Below, piece after piece: positions 1 through 8,581 of a DNA stretch of 64,000 nucleotides (position 1 is the stretch's first letter; the number at the start of each line of letters is the position of its first letter). Source of the stretch: an uncultured Prevotella sp. GTDB lineage: Bacteria; Bacteroidota; Bacteroidia; Bacteroidales; Bacteroidaceae. The notes under the pieces are model-generated. The model saw only the letters and a program-made list of their open reading frames with translations, was not told where the DNA came from and did not search any database. The DNA lies in contig CAKMOD010000072.1 in assembly GCA_927910885.1 (NCBI GenBank), positions 6,778 through 70,777 on the forward strand. The letters run 5' to 3'. A program made the position numbers and the translations under genes.

Positions 1-738
1 CTTTGTAGCTTTTAACGTACCCGGTTGCATGATGACCTCGCCCTTTTCGTTCTTCATTGGCTTACCCACAGGCGAACCACCTTCACGCATTGGACGCCCC
101 TTTTCTCTTACATCAAATGCTATTGCATTGGCACGACGTGTAGAGGTTGTGTTGAGGTTGAAGTTTGTTGCAATCAAGAAGTCGCGTGCACCGACAGCTG
201 TACAGCCTGTTCGTGCTAATTGTTCATCCCATTCACGTGCACCATAATCAGGTGCCTCTGCTGCTTCTGACATACGCTGTGGAAGTCCTTCATACTCTCC
301 CTTACGGCAAATAGCAAGATTCTTACGTTCAGGAGTCTTGGCAGCAGCTTCATAGCAGTAGCAAGGAACCTGTAACTCATTAGCGATTCGCTCAGCTAGC
401 TGACGTGCCAATGCTGCACATTCCTCCAAAGTGATGCCAGCCACAGGGATAAGAGGGCAAACATCCGTTGCACCCATACGAGGGTGAGCACCATGATGCT
501 GTCGCATATCAATAAGCTGTGTTGCCTTTTTTACGCAGCGGAAAGCAGCCTCAACAACTACTGATGGCTCACCAACGAAGGTTACAACCGTGCGATTAGT
601 TGCTTCTCCTGGGTCAACATCCAGTAATTTAACACCTTTAACGCGTTCTACTTCATCAGTAATCTGTTTGATTACATCTTTGTTTCGTCCTTCACTAAAA
701 TTAGGAACACACTCGATGATTTGTTTTTCTCGTGCCAT
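1..738 (-). CDS. ftcD: Glutamate formimidoyltransferase, 5' part (truncated by window edge)
   Basis: Reading the minus strand from the ATG at 738 gives about 246 residues with no stop before the window edge. The start reads MAREKQIIECVPNFSEGRN, the typical N-terminus of the FTCD formiminotransferase domain. Further on there is an HHGAHPRMGATDVCPLIP-type block that carries conserved catalytic and substrate-binding residues in this family. The enzyme moves the formimino group from N-formimino-glutamate to tetrahydrofolate in histidine breakdown. The C-terminal part and any cyclodeaminase domain lie outside the window. The upstream gap holds no co-directional gene, so this is probably the first gene of a leftward unit, possibly with other hut genes out of view. 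Confidence 0.9.
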   Translation of the reverse strand, partial: MAREKQIIECVPNFSEGRNKDVIKQITDEVERVKGVKLLDVDPGEATNRTVVTFVGEPSVVVEAAFRCVKKATQLIDMRQHHGAHPRMGATDVCPLIPVAGITLEECAALARQLAERIANELQVPCYCYEAAAKTPERKNLAICRKGEYEGLPQRMSEAAEAPDYGAREWDEQLARTGCTAVGARDFLIATNFNLNTTSTRRANAIAFDVREKGRPMREGGSPVGKPMKNEKGEVIMQPGTLKATK

Positions 739-1477
739 ATATAATTAATATAGATTTAAACAATGATTGTTTAGGGTTTCGAGTGTAAAAATACAAATTA
801 GTTTTTGTAAATCAAAACTTTTAATGCAAAACTATTTAAACAAACTTTAGATACCATCATTTGACAAAGTAATGGAAGATAATCGTATTAGAAATAGGTT
901 TATAAAAACAGTTGTTAGACATAAAAATAGGAGAGATTAGAAGGTGAAAAATGGTTTTTTCTAAAATATAGAGTGATAAAAAGCCATTATATAATAAGGT
1001 ACACAGAGCGATTCTATGTTTCTTGCTGAAAGCTTAGAATCGCTCTATGCGATATTTCTTAAAACTTTAAACGTATGTAGTAAACTTTATTACTCCAAAA
1101 CTCCTGAATGCTATTTTGTCCGATTTTTCACATATTGTTTTTGAAAGACCACCAAATGGCTTGCTACTAACGCCCAATTGGCTTGCAAAAGATGCCCTTT
1201 TGAGGTCTTACTAACGCCCTTTTGAAGCCTTACTAAGCACCTTTTAAAATCCCCCCTTTGCAACTGTTTGATAACAAAACAACTTACGTGTGTGTTAAAA
1301 TAACTTGCTCTTAAGCTATTTTCCCACCTTTTCTTTGGTTGTTTTGTCAATATATTTCTTTCCTTTTTGGTATAAATCTCACACGGAGCAACAGAGGTTC
1401 CGACGTTGTACGGAGCAAAGGAGTATAACTGCAATGTTTATTGGAAGACAACAAAAGAGTTATTCTTTTAGCCTAAA
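739..1477. other. Intergenic region (739 bp) with hairpin and repeat
   Basis: I see no credible gene. The region is AT-rich. It contains an inverted repeat at 1005-1046 (12-bp arms AGAGCGATTCTA / TAGAATCGCTCT, 18-base loop) that may end transcription from the SDR gene, and the first copy of repeat family A at 1149-1285. Open frames crossing the repeat have no recognisable product. Confidence 0.6.
1149..1285 (+). repeat. Family A 22-bp phased element, copy A1
   Basis: Five units start at 1149 (CCACC), 1171 (CGCCC), 1193 (TGCCC), 1215 (CGCCC) and 1237 (GCACC), each exactly 22 bases apart. A TTGAT box follows at 1268, 31 bases after the last unit. The first unit is the most diverged. The element lies beyond the 3' end of the SDR gene. 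Confidence 0.85.
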
Positions 1478-2185
1478 CTATCGTCCTTCGTCAACGATAG
1501 GGTATAGTTCTACGAACTCCCCTTGGTGCTTTTTACCATCATTGATGACCTCTGTTATTTTCTCACTGACAACATCAATCGAGTGAGAACCAGGTCCTGT
1601 ATAATGATTATTTAAGTCGGTTGTTGTAGCACCAGGGTGAATATTGAAAATCTCAACAGGTATATTGTTCTTTTCAAACTCCATAGCCATAATGCTGGTC
1701 ATTGCATTCTGTGCTGCTTTACTGGCTACGTAAGCCATCGGGTGCCAGTAAGGACTCACTTCAGATGGTACGGTTATGTTCACAATTCGTCCTTTGTTTG
1801 CAGAGAGTAATGGGATAAGAGCCTTTGTCAAGCAGAATGTTCCGACGTAGTTTACCTGTACTGTATCTGTCACATCTTGTAACTCTGATTCGTAACTTGG
1901 AACTTCCATATCACCAGGAATACCTGCATTGTTAACCAACAGTTCTAAGTCATAATACTTCTCTTTTACTTCTTTTGCTGTTTCCTCCAAAGAAGCATTG
2001 TCAGAGAGATTAACATATTGCCAGTCAATCACGTCAACACCCTCAGCTCTCAATGATTTCATCGCTTCTTCGGCACGCTCACTATTGCGCGCACCAACAA
2101 TTACCTGCCAGCCACTTTTGCCTAAAAACTTACAGATGCCATAGCCAATACCTTTGTTAGCACCTGTTACCAATACTTTTGCCAT
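1478..2185 (-). CDS. Short-chain dehydrogenase/reductase (SDR) family oxidoreductase
   Basis: The 235-residue protein has the classical SDR pattern. A TGANKGIGYG dinucleotide-binding motif lies at about residues 7-16, NNAG at about 85-88, and a YVASK catalytic Tyr-x3-Lys at about 152-156. The family reduces carbonyls or oxidises alcohols with NAD(P)H. The overall form resembles plant and bacterial carbonyl-reductase-like SDRs, but the substrate cannot be told from sequence. The gene stands alone and has a good promoter on the minus strand at 2225-2232, so it is probably monocistronic. Confidence 0.85.
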   Translation of the reverse strand: MAKVLVTGANKGIGYGICKFLGKSGWQVIVGARNSERAEEAMKSLRAEGVDVIDWQYVNLSDNASLEETAKEVKEKYYDLELLVNNAGIPGDMEVPSYESELQDVTDTVQVNYVGTFCLTKALIPLLSANKGRIVNITVPSEVSPYWHPMAYVASKAAQNAMTSIMAMEFEKNNIPVEIFNIHPGATTTDLNNHYTGPGSHSIDVVSEKITEVINDGKKHQGEFVELYPIVDEGR

Positions 2186-2224
2186 ATTTATTTTTTATGT
2201 TTATCAGTGTGATACTTTTATATG

Positions 2225-2232
2225 CAAAGATA
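2225..2232 (-). promoter_or_regulatory. Promoter -7 box for SDR gene
   Basis: On the minus strand this reads TATCTTTG, an exact match to the Bacteroidetes -7 consensus TAnnTTTG, 40 bases upstream of the SDR start codon. Confidence 0.6.
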
Positions 2233-2373
2233 CATTATTTTGTTGAGAGAATTATCTTTAATGTTGATATATAATTACATAAAAGAGCTTATTCTGTATA
2301 TAATTACAATGTGTGTGTTCCTTGCTTTGGTCATCATATAGCTTTATCTCTTTCTTATACAGTTTTTTTTACG

Positions 2374-2381
2374 TACCTTTG
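2374..2381 (+). promoter_or_regulatory. Promoter -7 box for lipoprotein gene
   Basis: TACCTTTG matches TAnnTTTG, 43 bases upstream of the lipoprotein start codon. It diverges from the SDR promoter across a 238-base gap. Confidence 0.6.
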
Positions 2382-2423
2382 CAGTGATAATTCGTCTATT
2401 TTTAATATTAATAGTATAATCTA

Positions 2424-3505
2424 ATGAAGTTATTTAGACCAATGCTCCTTGCTATGATGGCAGGATTCTTACTTTCTTCTTGTATTAAGGAAGAAGCGTT
2501 AAATGCGGAAGCAGATATTACAGAAGTTACGGTTGATGGGACAACACTGGTCCGTAAGCCTGTTATCACGAATAATGAAGTACTCTTCTATGTTAATGGT
2601 TGGGAAGACTTAACTAATTTGGCTCCAAAGTTTAATCTCACTGAAGGTGCAAAGATTGAGCCTGAGAGTGGTACGGCATTAGACTTTACACAGCCTCAGA
2701 GCTATACTGTGACTTCACAAGATGGTCAGTGGAAGAAGACTTATAAGGTGTCATTTGTAAGTAATGATGTTGCAACTGATTACCATTTGAGACGCTTAAG
2801 GTTGATTCTACCAGTAAGTATCATACTTTCGTTGACAAGACGGATGATGGTAATCTTGCAGAGTGGGGCAGTGGTAACTCTGGTGTGTCATTCCTTATGG
2901 GTGATAGTAAGGCAACTGAATACCCAACAAGTCAAGCAGAAGATGGCTACGTGGGTAAGTGTCTGAAGCTGACAACCGTTAGTACGGGTTTTCTTGGAGC
3001 TATGTTTGGTGCGCCGATAGCTGCAGGTAACCTCTTCACAGGTGATTTCCAGATTGATATGGGTAATCCAGCAAAGTCAACTCACTTTGGTCGTCCATTC
3101 TATAAGATGCCAAAGGAATTGATTGGTTATTATAAGTATAAGGCTGGCGAGAAGTTCCAAGATAAGAATAAAAAGGAAATTAAGGATCGTAAGGATAGTC
3201 TTGCTATATATGCTGTGTTCTTTGAAACTGGCGATGGTGTAGAGTATCTTGATGGCACAAATTCGCTGACCAGTGACCGTATTGTCCTTCTTGCACAGCT
3301 TAAGAATGCTAAGGAAACAGATGATTGGACACGTTTCTCTATCTCATTCGAGCCTGTAGCAGGTCGTACTATAGACAGTGAGAAGTTGAAGAATGGTAAG
3401 TATAGCCTTGCTATCATCATGTCGTCAAGTAAGGATGGTGCCTTCTTCAATGGTGCTGTGGGCAGTACGCTCTATGTGGATGAGTTGAAGTTGTACTCTG
3501 AGTAA
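2424..3505 (+). CDS. PCMD-type surface lipoprotein, frameshifted near 2787
   Basis: The N-terminus has a lipoprotein signal (MKLFRPMLLAMMAGFLLSSC, lipobox Cys at residue 20). It is followed by an Ig-like stretch and then a C-terminal domain resembling the Bacteroidetes putative carbohydrate metabolism domain (PCMD), ending in LYVDELKLY. The reading frame breaks at the short T run near 2785-2788. With one more T, the frame continues from DYH into FETLKVDSTSKYH and on to the stop at 3505, giving about 360 residues. Without the correction the first frame stops at 2966. The next gene is a barrel protein 78 bases downstream, so the two may form a surface pair. I infer an intact gene with a sequencing error. 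The domain name is less certain than the lipoprotein call. Confidence 0.7.
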
Positions 3506-3583
3506 TAGTGGTTTGGAGTTAACAAGTAACGAGCTCAAAAGTTTAAGAGTTGACACTAAGATATTAAAGATAAAATAAAACAA

Positions 3584-4363
3584 ATGAGACAATATATTAT
3601 TGCAGTTGCAATTGCAGCTATGAGCTGCACAATGACAGCTTATGCACAAACAGATCGTACATCGGTACTGAGTGTTGCAGAGCATAATGGATGGGAATAT
3701 GAGGTGAAGGCTGGTGTAAACATTGGTGGTGCATCTCCTCTTCCTATGCCTGTAGAGATCAGAGAGATTAGTAGTTATAGTCCAAAATTCAACGGAACGC
3801 TGGAGGGAACAGTCACTAAATGGCTCGGTAAGGAGCAGAAGTGGGGTGTTTCTACTGGTTTGAAGTTTGAAGAAAAGGGTATGATAACTGGTGCAAACGT
3901 GAAAAACTATAGCATGGAAATTCTCAATGATGGTAGTCGTGTGGCTGGTTACTGGACGGGTTATGTAAAGACAAACTATAATACAACCCTCCTCACCGTT
4001 CCTGTTATGGCAAACTATCGTTTCAATGATCGATGGAAGCTGCGTGCAGGACTTTACTCTGCTATCAAGTTAGATGGTCAGTTTATGGGTAACGTGAGTG
4101 ATGGCTATCTGCGTGAAGGTACTCCAGTGGGTGAGAAACTTACTTTTGCTGATGGCAATACAGCATCATACGATTTCTCTTCTAATCTCCGTCACTTCCA
4201 ATGGGGCGGTCAGTTGGGTACAACATGGCGTGCTTTCAATCACTTCACAGTCAATGCTGACCTGACATGGGCATTTAATAACATCTTTGAAAGTGATTTT
4301 AAGACGATTAGTTTCGGACTTTATCCAATCTATCTTAACCTCGGGTTTGGATATCGTTTTTAG
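3584..4363 (+). CDS. Outer-membrane beta-barrel protein (PorT-like porin family)
   Basis: The 259-residue protein has a clear Sec signal peptide ending AYAQ at about residue 22. The rest consists of alternating amphipathic strands such as LTVPVMANYRFNDRWKLRAGLY and ends in GFGYRF, a terminal aromatic typical of proteins inserted by BAM. This matches the Bacteroidetes outer-membrane beta-barrel family (PorT-like, PF13568). It probably sits in the outer membrane, but its function is unknown. It follows the lipoprotein by 78 bases in the same direction, so co-transcription is likely. An inverted repeat at 4369-4410 follows the stop codon. Confidence 0.8.
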   Translation: MRQYIIAVAIAAMSCTMTAYAQTDRTSVLSVAEHNGWEYEVKAGVNIGGASPLPMPVEIREISSYSPKFNGTLEGTVTKWLGKEQKWGVSTGLKFEEKGMITGANVKNYSMEILNDGSRVAGYWTGYVKTNYNTTLLTVPVMANYRFNDRWKLRAGLYSAIKLDGQFMGNVSDGYLREGTPVGEKLTFADGNTASYDFSSNLRHFQWGGQLGTTWRAFNHFTVNADLTWAFNNIFESDFKTISFGLYPIYLNLGFGYRF

Positions 4364-4599
4364 TGTTCTTCCGTTTAATGTGTATGCTTTTCGTATAGCT
4401 TTAACGGAAAAAACGAAGTTGCTCATTAAATAAAAACATAGCTAAGACAGTCAACTTCCTATTTTATTATGAGCCCTCAACACAGAAAGTTTTTTAATTT
4501 CAACACTTAAAAAGATATAGATAAGGCTTTGAAAGATTATTACATTTCTTTGCTTAAACCTTCTTCTAAATCAAGCACAAAGCCGCTCAAAAAGCAACT

Positions 4600-4741
4600 T
4601 TGCAACCAACAGATAATCAAATAGTTATAAAGTGGCAAAATAAAAGGTGCTTAATTGGGTTTCAAAAAGGGGCGTTAGTAACACTTCAAAAGGGCACCTA
4701 TTGGAAGTCAATTAGGCGTCTTTAAGAAGCCAAAAGAGCAT
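4600..4741 (-). repeat. Family A 22-bp phased element, copy A2
   Basis: Read on the minus strand the units run TGCTC, CGCCT, TGCCC, CGCCC, GCACC. Spacing is 22 bases except the last interval, which is 24 because of expanded C and T runs. The TTGAT box starts at 4620, exactly 30 bases beyond the last unit start at 4650. Confidence 0.85.
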
Positions 4742-4893
4742 GTTTTGGTTTTGAGTCGTTTGAAAATAGTTTACAAAAACTAAAAGAATGGGAATAAGTG
4801 GTATTGTCTTAAGGAGAGTATAAGTCTTTATTTTATTTCAATCTATTCATTTAAGGAAGAACCATTCTTATTATTCTGAATGCGAAATAAATA

Positions 4894-4940
4894 AAAAGGC
4901 TCAGTCGACAACATCTTCGTTTGTCTACTGAGCCTTTTCT
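4894..4940 (-). terminator. Intrinsic terminator of pyrF
   Basis: AAAAGGCTCAGT and ACTGAGCCTTTT form a strong stem flanked by A and T runs on both sides, so it can act in both directions. It lies just beyond the pyrF stop codon. Confidence 0.85.
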
Positions 4941-4959
4941 TTTAGATGTATGTATATCG

Positions 4960-5787
4960 TTATCTTACGATACGTTCCAGTTCAACAGCCATTTCTTCTT
5001 GCAGTTCTTTTGCCTTTACAGCAGCCACCTCAACAAAGTCAGTGTCAGCGCTTGCGTAGATAATACCACGTGATGAGTTCACCAGCAGACCACAATCCTT
5101 TGTCATTCCATACTTACAAACCTCCTGCAAGCTACCTCCTTGTGCACCAACACCTGGTACCAAGAGGAAATGTTCTGGTGCTATACGGCGGATATCCTCA
5201 AACATCTTTCCCTGTGTTGCACCTACAACGTACATGAGATTTTCGGTTGTTCCCCATTCCTGTGACTTCTTTAAGACCTTCTCAAAGAGGCGTTCACCCT
5301 GCTTATCCTCTATCAGCTGGAAGTCATGGCTACCTTTATTACTTGTCAATGCAAGTAGGATAACCCACTTTCCAGCATACTCAAGGAAAGGCTTTACGCT
5401 GTCTTCACCCATGTATGGAGCAACGGTAACAGAATCAAGATTATATTCTTCGAAGAATGTCTGGGCATACATCTTAGAGGTATTGCCGATATCACCACGC
5501 TTAGCATCAGCGATGATAAAGTGGTTTGGATAGTTCTCCTTTATATATTGAATGGTCTTTTCAAACGCTAACATACCCTTTAAGCCATAGCACTCATAAA
5601 AAGCGAGGTTGGGTTTGTAGGCAACACAATAAGGTGCTGTTGCATCAATGATTGCCTTGTTGAAAGCAAAGATAGGATCTTCCTCATTCTTTAAGTGTGC
5701 TGGCATCTTGTTAATATCTGTGTCAAGTCCCACACATAAGAATGTCTTCTTTGTGAAGATTTCGTTGATTAACTGTTGTCTGTTCAT
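4960..5787 (-). CDS. pyrF: Orotidine 5'-phosphate decarboxylase (type 2, long form)
   Basis: The 275-residue enzyme makes UMP from OMP, the last step of de novo pyrimidine synthesis in the cytoplasm. It has the N-terminal VGLDTDINKMP block and the catalytic DAKRGDIGNTS motif near residues 94-104, where the Lys and Asp residues form the charged catalytic network. The length fits the long type 2 group (about 270-275 residues) rather than the roughly 230-residue type 1. A long hairpin separates it from the upstream purM-prfA cluster, so it may have its own promoter. A strong terminator follows. Confidence 0.95.
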   Translation of the reverse strand: MNRQQLINEIFTKKTFLCVGLDTDINKMPAHLKNEEDPIFAFNKAIIDATAPYCVAYKPNLAFYECYGLKGMLAFEKTIQYIKENYPNHFIIADAKRGDIGNTSKMYAQTFFEEYNLDSVTVAPYMGEDSVKPFLEYAGKWVILLALTSNKGSHDFQLIEDKQGERLFEKVLKKSQEWGTTENLMYVVGATQGKMFEDIRRIAPEHFLLVPGVGAQGGSLQEVCKYGMTKDCGLLVNSSRGIIYASADTDFVEVAAVKAKELQEEMAVELERIVR

Positions 5788-5852
5788 AAAGGTTATCTTT
5801 TTTAGAATTAATCAAAAGGGTATTTTTAATGACTAACTGTTTTATTTTCAAA

Positions 5853-5911
5853 GGCGTACGGTTTCTATGTCTGTAAGTAATATTATATAACAGATACACG
5901 AACCATACGCC
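5853..5911 (-). terminator. Long hairpin between membrane-protein gene and pyrF
   Basis: GGCGTACGGTT pairs with AACCATACGCC, and an inner ATGTCTGT / ACAGATAC pair extends the stem to about 20 bp around an AT-rich loop. It lies 36 bases after the 168-residue gene and upstream of pyrF. It may be a terminator or an attenuating leader of pyrF. Confidence 0.6.
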
Positions 5912-5946
5912 CCTAAATTTTGATATAGGTTTCTTGTAGCTCCTTC

Positions 5947-6453
5947 TTATAGCTGCGAAGCTTTGTTCTCTTCTGTTAGAGGTTTAGAAGTTGCGCTGCG
6001 AACCTTCCATATACCTAATAACAAACCAAGAATAGAAGCTGCAAATGTAGAGATTAACATTGTCTTATCAATTGCAACAGAAAGTGAAAGGCTGATTGCT
6101 GTACCGCCAACACATAGTAATGCTCCAATAAATGCTGCTGCAATAGATACAATGAACTTCTTGTTTCGTGCAACAGGAGCTGTTGAAGTTGCTGCAATTA
6201 CGAATATAGCATATTTAGCCAGCATAACAGTACTGAGCATAATAGTATTCACAATTTCACCCATCGGTAAATTTGAATTGATGAGTTTAACGAGCGTACC
6301 AAATCCAACCTGAACTGCAAACATTGCAATGAATGCTATTGGCAATGTGAGAACCCATCTAAGTGCTGGGCTTAATGTGCTTACAAGTCGCAAATCATAA
6401 TTGCTGTCAATGTCTAATTTACTTTCTTTCTTTGGTTTTGTTTCTGTGTTCAT
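5947..6453 (-). CDS. Small integral membrane protein of unknown function
   Basis: The 168-residue protein starts with a charged, lysine-rich cytoplasmic tail of about 33 residues. It then has four likely membrane segments, at about residues 33-52, 70-88, 103-122 and 130-150. I do not recognise a named family. It starts 19 bases after the prfA stop, so it is almost certainly the last gene of the purM to prfA transcript. A long hairpin follows it. Nothing in the sequence suggests an enzyme. Confidence 0.65.
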   Translation of the reverse strand: MNTETKPKKESKLDIDSNYDLRLVSTLSPALRWVLTLPIAFIAMFAVQVGFGTLVKLINSNLPMGEIVNTIMLSTVMLAKYAIFVIAATSTAPVARNKKFIVSIAAAFIGALLCVGGTAISLSLSVAIDKTMLISTFAASILGLLLGIWKVRSATSKPLTEENKASQL

Positions 6454-6472
6454 ATTTAGTTCAAAATGGTTG

Positions 6473-7585
6473 TTACAACTCTGTTTCCTTCAACTTTTCT
6501 GCATTTTCTGCAACGGTCAAAGCGTCAATCATGTCCTGAATTTCACCATTCATGAAGCCTTGAAGGTCGTGGGTAGTGAAGCCAATACGGTGGTCGGTAA
6601 CACGTCCCTGTGGGTAGTTATAAGTGCGAATCTTGGCACTACGGTCACCAGTTGAGACCAAAGTCTTACGGCGACTTGCGATGTCATCAACATACTTCTG
6701 GTGTTCGTGGTCATAGATATAAGTATAAAGACGGCTCAATGCACGCTCCTTATTCTTTGGTTGGTCACGTGTCTCAGTACACTCGATAAGGATTTCTTCA
6801 ACCTCACCCGTGTTAGGATTCTTCCATGGATAGCGCAGACGTACACCAGATTCAACCTTATTTACGTTCTGACCACCGGCACCACTGGAACGGAATGTAT
6901 CCCACTTGATATCGCCTTCGTTAATATTTACTTCGAACTTATCAGCCTCTGGCAGTACGGCAACAGTCGCAGCAGACGTGTGCATACGGCCCTGTGTCTC
7001 GGTGGCTGGTACACGCTGTACACGGTGAACACCTGACTCATACTTCAAGATACCATAGACATTTTCGCCTTCAACAGCAAAGTCAATCTCCTTGAAACCA
7101 CCTGCAGTACCTTCAGACACTGCTGTGATAGAGAGTTTCCATCCCTTCTTATCGCAATAGCGTTTGTACATATTGAAGAGGTCACCGGCAAAGAGCGCAG
7201 CTTCATCACCACCAGCACCACCACGAATCTCCATCTGAACGTTCTTAGCGTCCTCTGGGTCCTTTGGTACGAGCAGCAATTTGATTTCCTCTTCGAGTGC
7301 TGGTTGAAGCGCTTCATTCTCTGACAATTCCTCACGTGCCATCTCTTTCATCTCTGCATCACTCTCATTGGCAAGGATGTCCTTTGCCTCTTTGATAGTG
7401 GTAAGACAGTTGATATAACGGCGGCGAGCATCCATAATGTCGCCAAGGTCCTTATATTCCTTTGTCAGTTTCACATAACGTGACTGATCTGCAATGACAT
7501 TAGGGTCAGTTATAAGTGTTGATACTTCTTCATAACGGGCCTCAAGTCCGTCGAGTTTTTGTAATATACTGTTGTTATCTATCAT
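6473..7585 (-). CDS. prfA: Peptide chain release factor 1
   Basis: The 370-residue protein ends translation at UAA and UAG by hydrolysing peptidyl-tRNA on the ribosome. The universally conserved GGQ loop is present in SGAGGQNVNK at about residue 240. The RF1-type codon-recognition region includes RVPATETQGRMHTSAATVAV. The length is normal for RF1. It lies 18 bases after the HARE-domain gene and 19 bases before a small membrane-protein gene, all leftward, in line with one transcript starting at purM. Confidence 0.95.
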   Translation of the reverse strand: MIDNNSILQKLDGLEARYEEVSTLITDPNVIADQSRYVKLTKEYKDLGDIMDARRRYINCLTTIKEAKDILANESDAEMKEMAREELSENEALQPALEEEIKLLLVPKDPEDAKNVQMEIRGGAGGDEAALFAGDLFNMYKRYCDKKGWKLSITAVSEGTAGGFKEIDFAVEGENVYGILKYESGVHRVQRVPATETQGRMHTSAATVAVLPEADKFEVNINEGDIKWDTFRSSGAGGQNVNKVESGVRLRYPWKNPNTGEVEEILIECTETRDQPKNKERALSRLYTYIYDHEHQKYVDDIASRRKTLVSTGDRSAKIRTYNYPQGRVTDHRIGFTTHDLQGFMNGEIQDMIDALTVAENAEKLKETEL

Positions 7586-7603
7586 AATCTTTTAGAAAAT
7601 TTA

Positions 7604-8575
7604 TTATATTTCTTCTGTAAACTCTTCTTCGTTAGTTGGAATATGTTTATCTATACAGTGCTTCTGTATCTCTCCATCCGACTTTGGAAATTTGTCACAA
7701 ATGTTTTCTAATGCGGCTTTCGATGCTGTAAAATGCTTCTCGTCTGCTGTTAATGCCGCCTCAACAGATTTAATAAAATCTTTAAAGTTTGGATTAATCT
7801 CGCAAAGCTTACTAACTGTTTTAAAGTCTATCTGTCGGTCTTTAGCTTCTAACCAAATTTGACTCTCGTATGGATTAGCTTTTAGTTGAATGAAACCAAT
7901 ACCAAAAGAATGATTAAGACGTGCAAGCTCATCTTTAAGGTCTTCATTGATTTCGAAAGCAACGAGATATCCGTTATTAGCCCAACTCGAATTAGAAACA
8001 GCTTGAAAGAAACATTTCTTTAGTTCATAATCATTATCGATCTTACGTTTTAATTCATATGAATATAGTCGTAAAGAATCTTTCTTACTTATTGCCTTAA
8101 ATAACGAATTACTAACAGTATTTATTTGTTCGACAAACTTTGCTCCGATTATGTCAGGATGTATCCATTTTTGATGCTCATCATCTTTCTTTGACTTTTC
8201 GTGAAAGATGGTCTTTGCCATAATTCCTTGATGATGTAAAAAGCAGCAAAGAAGAGGGTGAAGGTCTCGCTCATGAAATGTTACATTAGATATATCACTC
8301 TTTTGAGTTTGTGAGGCTGTTATATTTCCTATATTCTTAGCGTAGTCACTAAGATAGTAACAATATACATTTTTCTCGTTTTTAAAACGTCCAATACGGG
8401 TATCTCCCTTCTTTGCCATTGTAACCAAGTTAGCAGATACAGTTGCATCAGGAGTCTTTGCATTTATATTAAACTTAAAGATACCTTTATCTATTATATT
8501 TTGATAGACTTCCCTTGCTATTGCTCCTTGGGGAAAATCTTTCAAACTAACTAATATGGCTTCTTTTATAGTCAT
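7604..8575 (-). CDS. HARE winged-helix protein with PD-(D/E)XK-like domain (HrgA-like)
   Basis: The 323-residue protein has two parts. Residues 1-75 read as a HARE-type winged helix (starts MTIKEAILVSLKDFPQGA, ends near GDTRIGRFKNEKNVYCYYL), a DNA-binding module found in restriction enzymes and chromatin proteins. From about residue 100 it has ERDLHPLL, then HPDIIGAKF (Pro140, Asp141) and YSYELK (Glu174, Lys176). That spacing fits a PD-(D/E)XK nuclease core, as in the HrgA/COG2958 group linked to restriction loci. It starts 6 bases after purM and 18 bases before prfA, so it appears inserted in a housekeeping operon. No methyltransferase gene is nearby. Nuclease activity is inferred, and the natural target is unknown. 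Confidence 0.7.
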   Translation of the reverse strand: MTIKEAILVSLKDFPQGAIAREVYQNIIDKGIFKFNINAKTPDATVSANLVTMAKKGDTRIGRFKNEKNVYCYYLSDYAKNIGNITASQTQKSDISNVTFHERDLHPLLCCFLHHQGIMAKTIFHEKSKKDDEHQKWIHPDIIGAKFVEQINTVSNSLFKAISKKDSLRLYSYELKRKIDNDYELKKCFFQAVSNSSWANNGYLVAFEINEDLKDELARLNHSFGIGFIQLKANPYESQIWLEAKDRQIDFKTVSKLCEINPNFKDFIKSVEAALTADEKHFTASKAALENICDKFPKSDGEIQKHCIDKHIPTNEEEFTEEI

Positions 8576-8581
8576 AATCTC

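Larger units (their letters stand above)
4364..4959. other. Intergenic region (596 bp) between convergent genes
   Basis: No gene is seen. The region holds an inverted repeat at 4369-4410 (TTCCGTTTAA / TTAACGGAAA, no downstream T run on the plus strand), family A copy A2, and the strong pyrF terminator at 4894-4940. Confidence 0.6.

Noticed and set aside
29..247. Rightward open frames at 25-247
   Set aside because: They are antisense to the well-matched ftcD sequence and have no recognisable product.
1111..1434. Leftward open frame across the first family A repeat
   Set aside because: It is largely coded by the repeat and AT-rich flanks, and its sequence resembles no protein.
4369..4410. Hairpin after the barrel gene as an intrinsic terminator
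   Set aside because: The stem is good, but no T run follows on the plus strand, so I describe it only as an inverted repeat.
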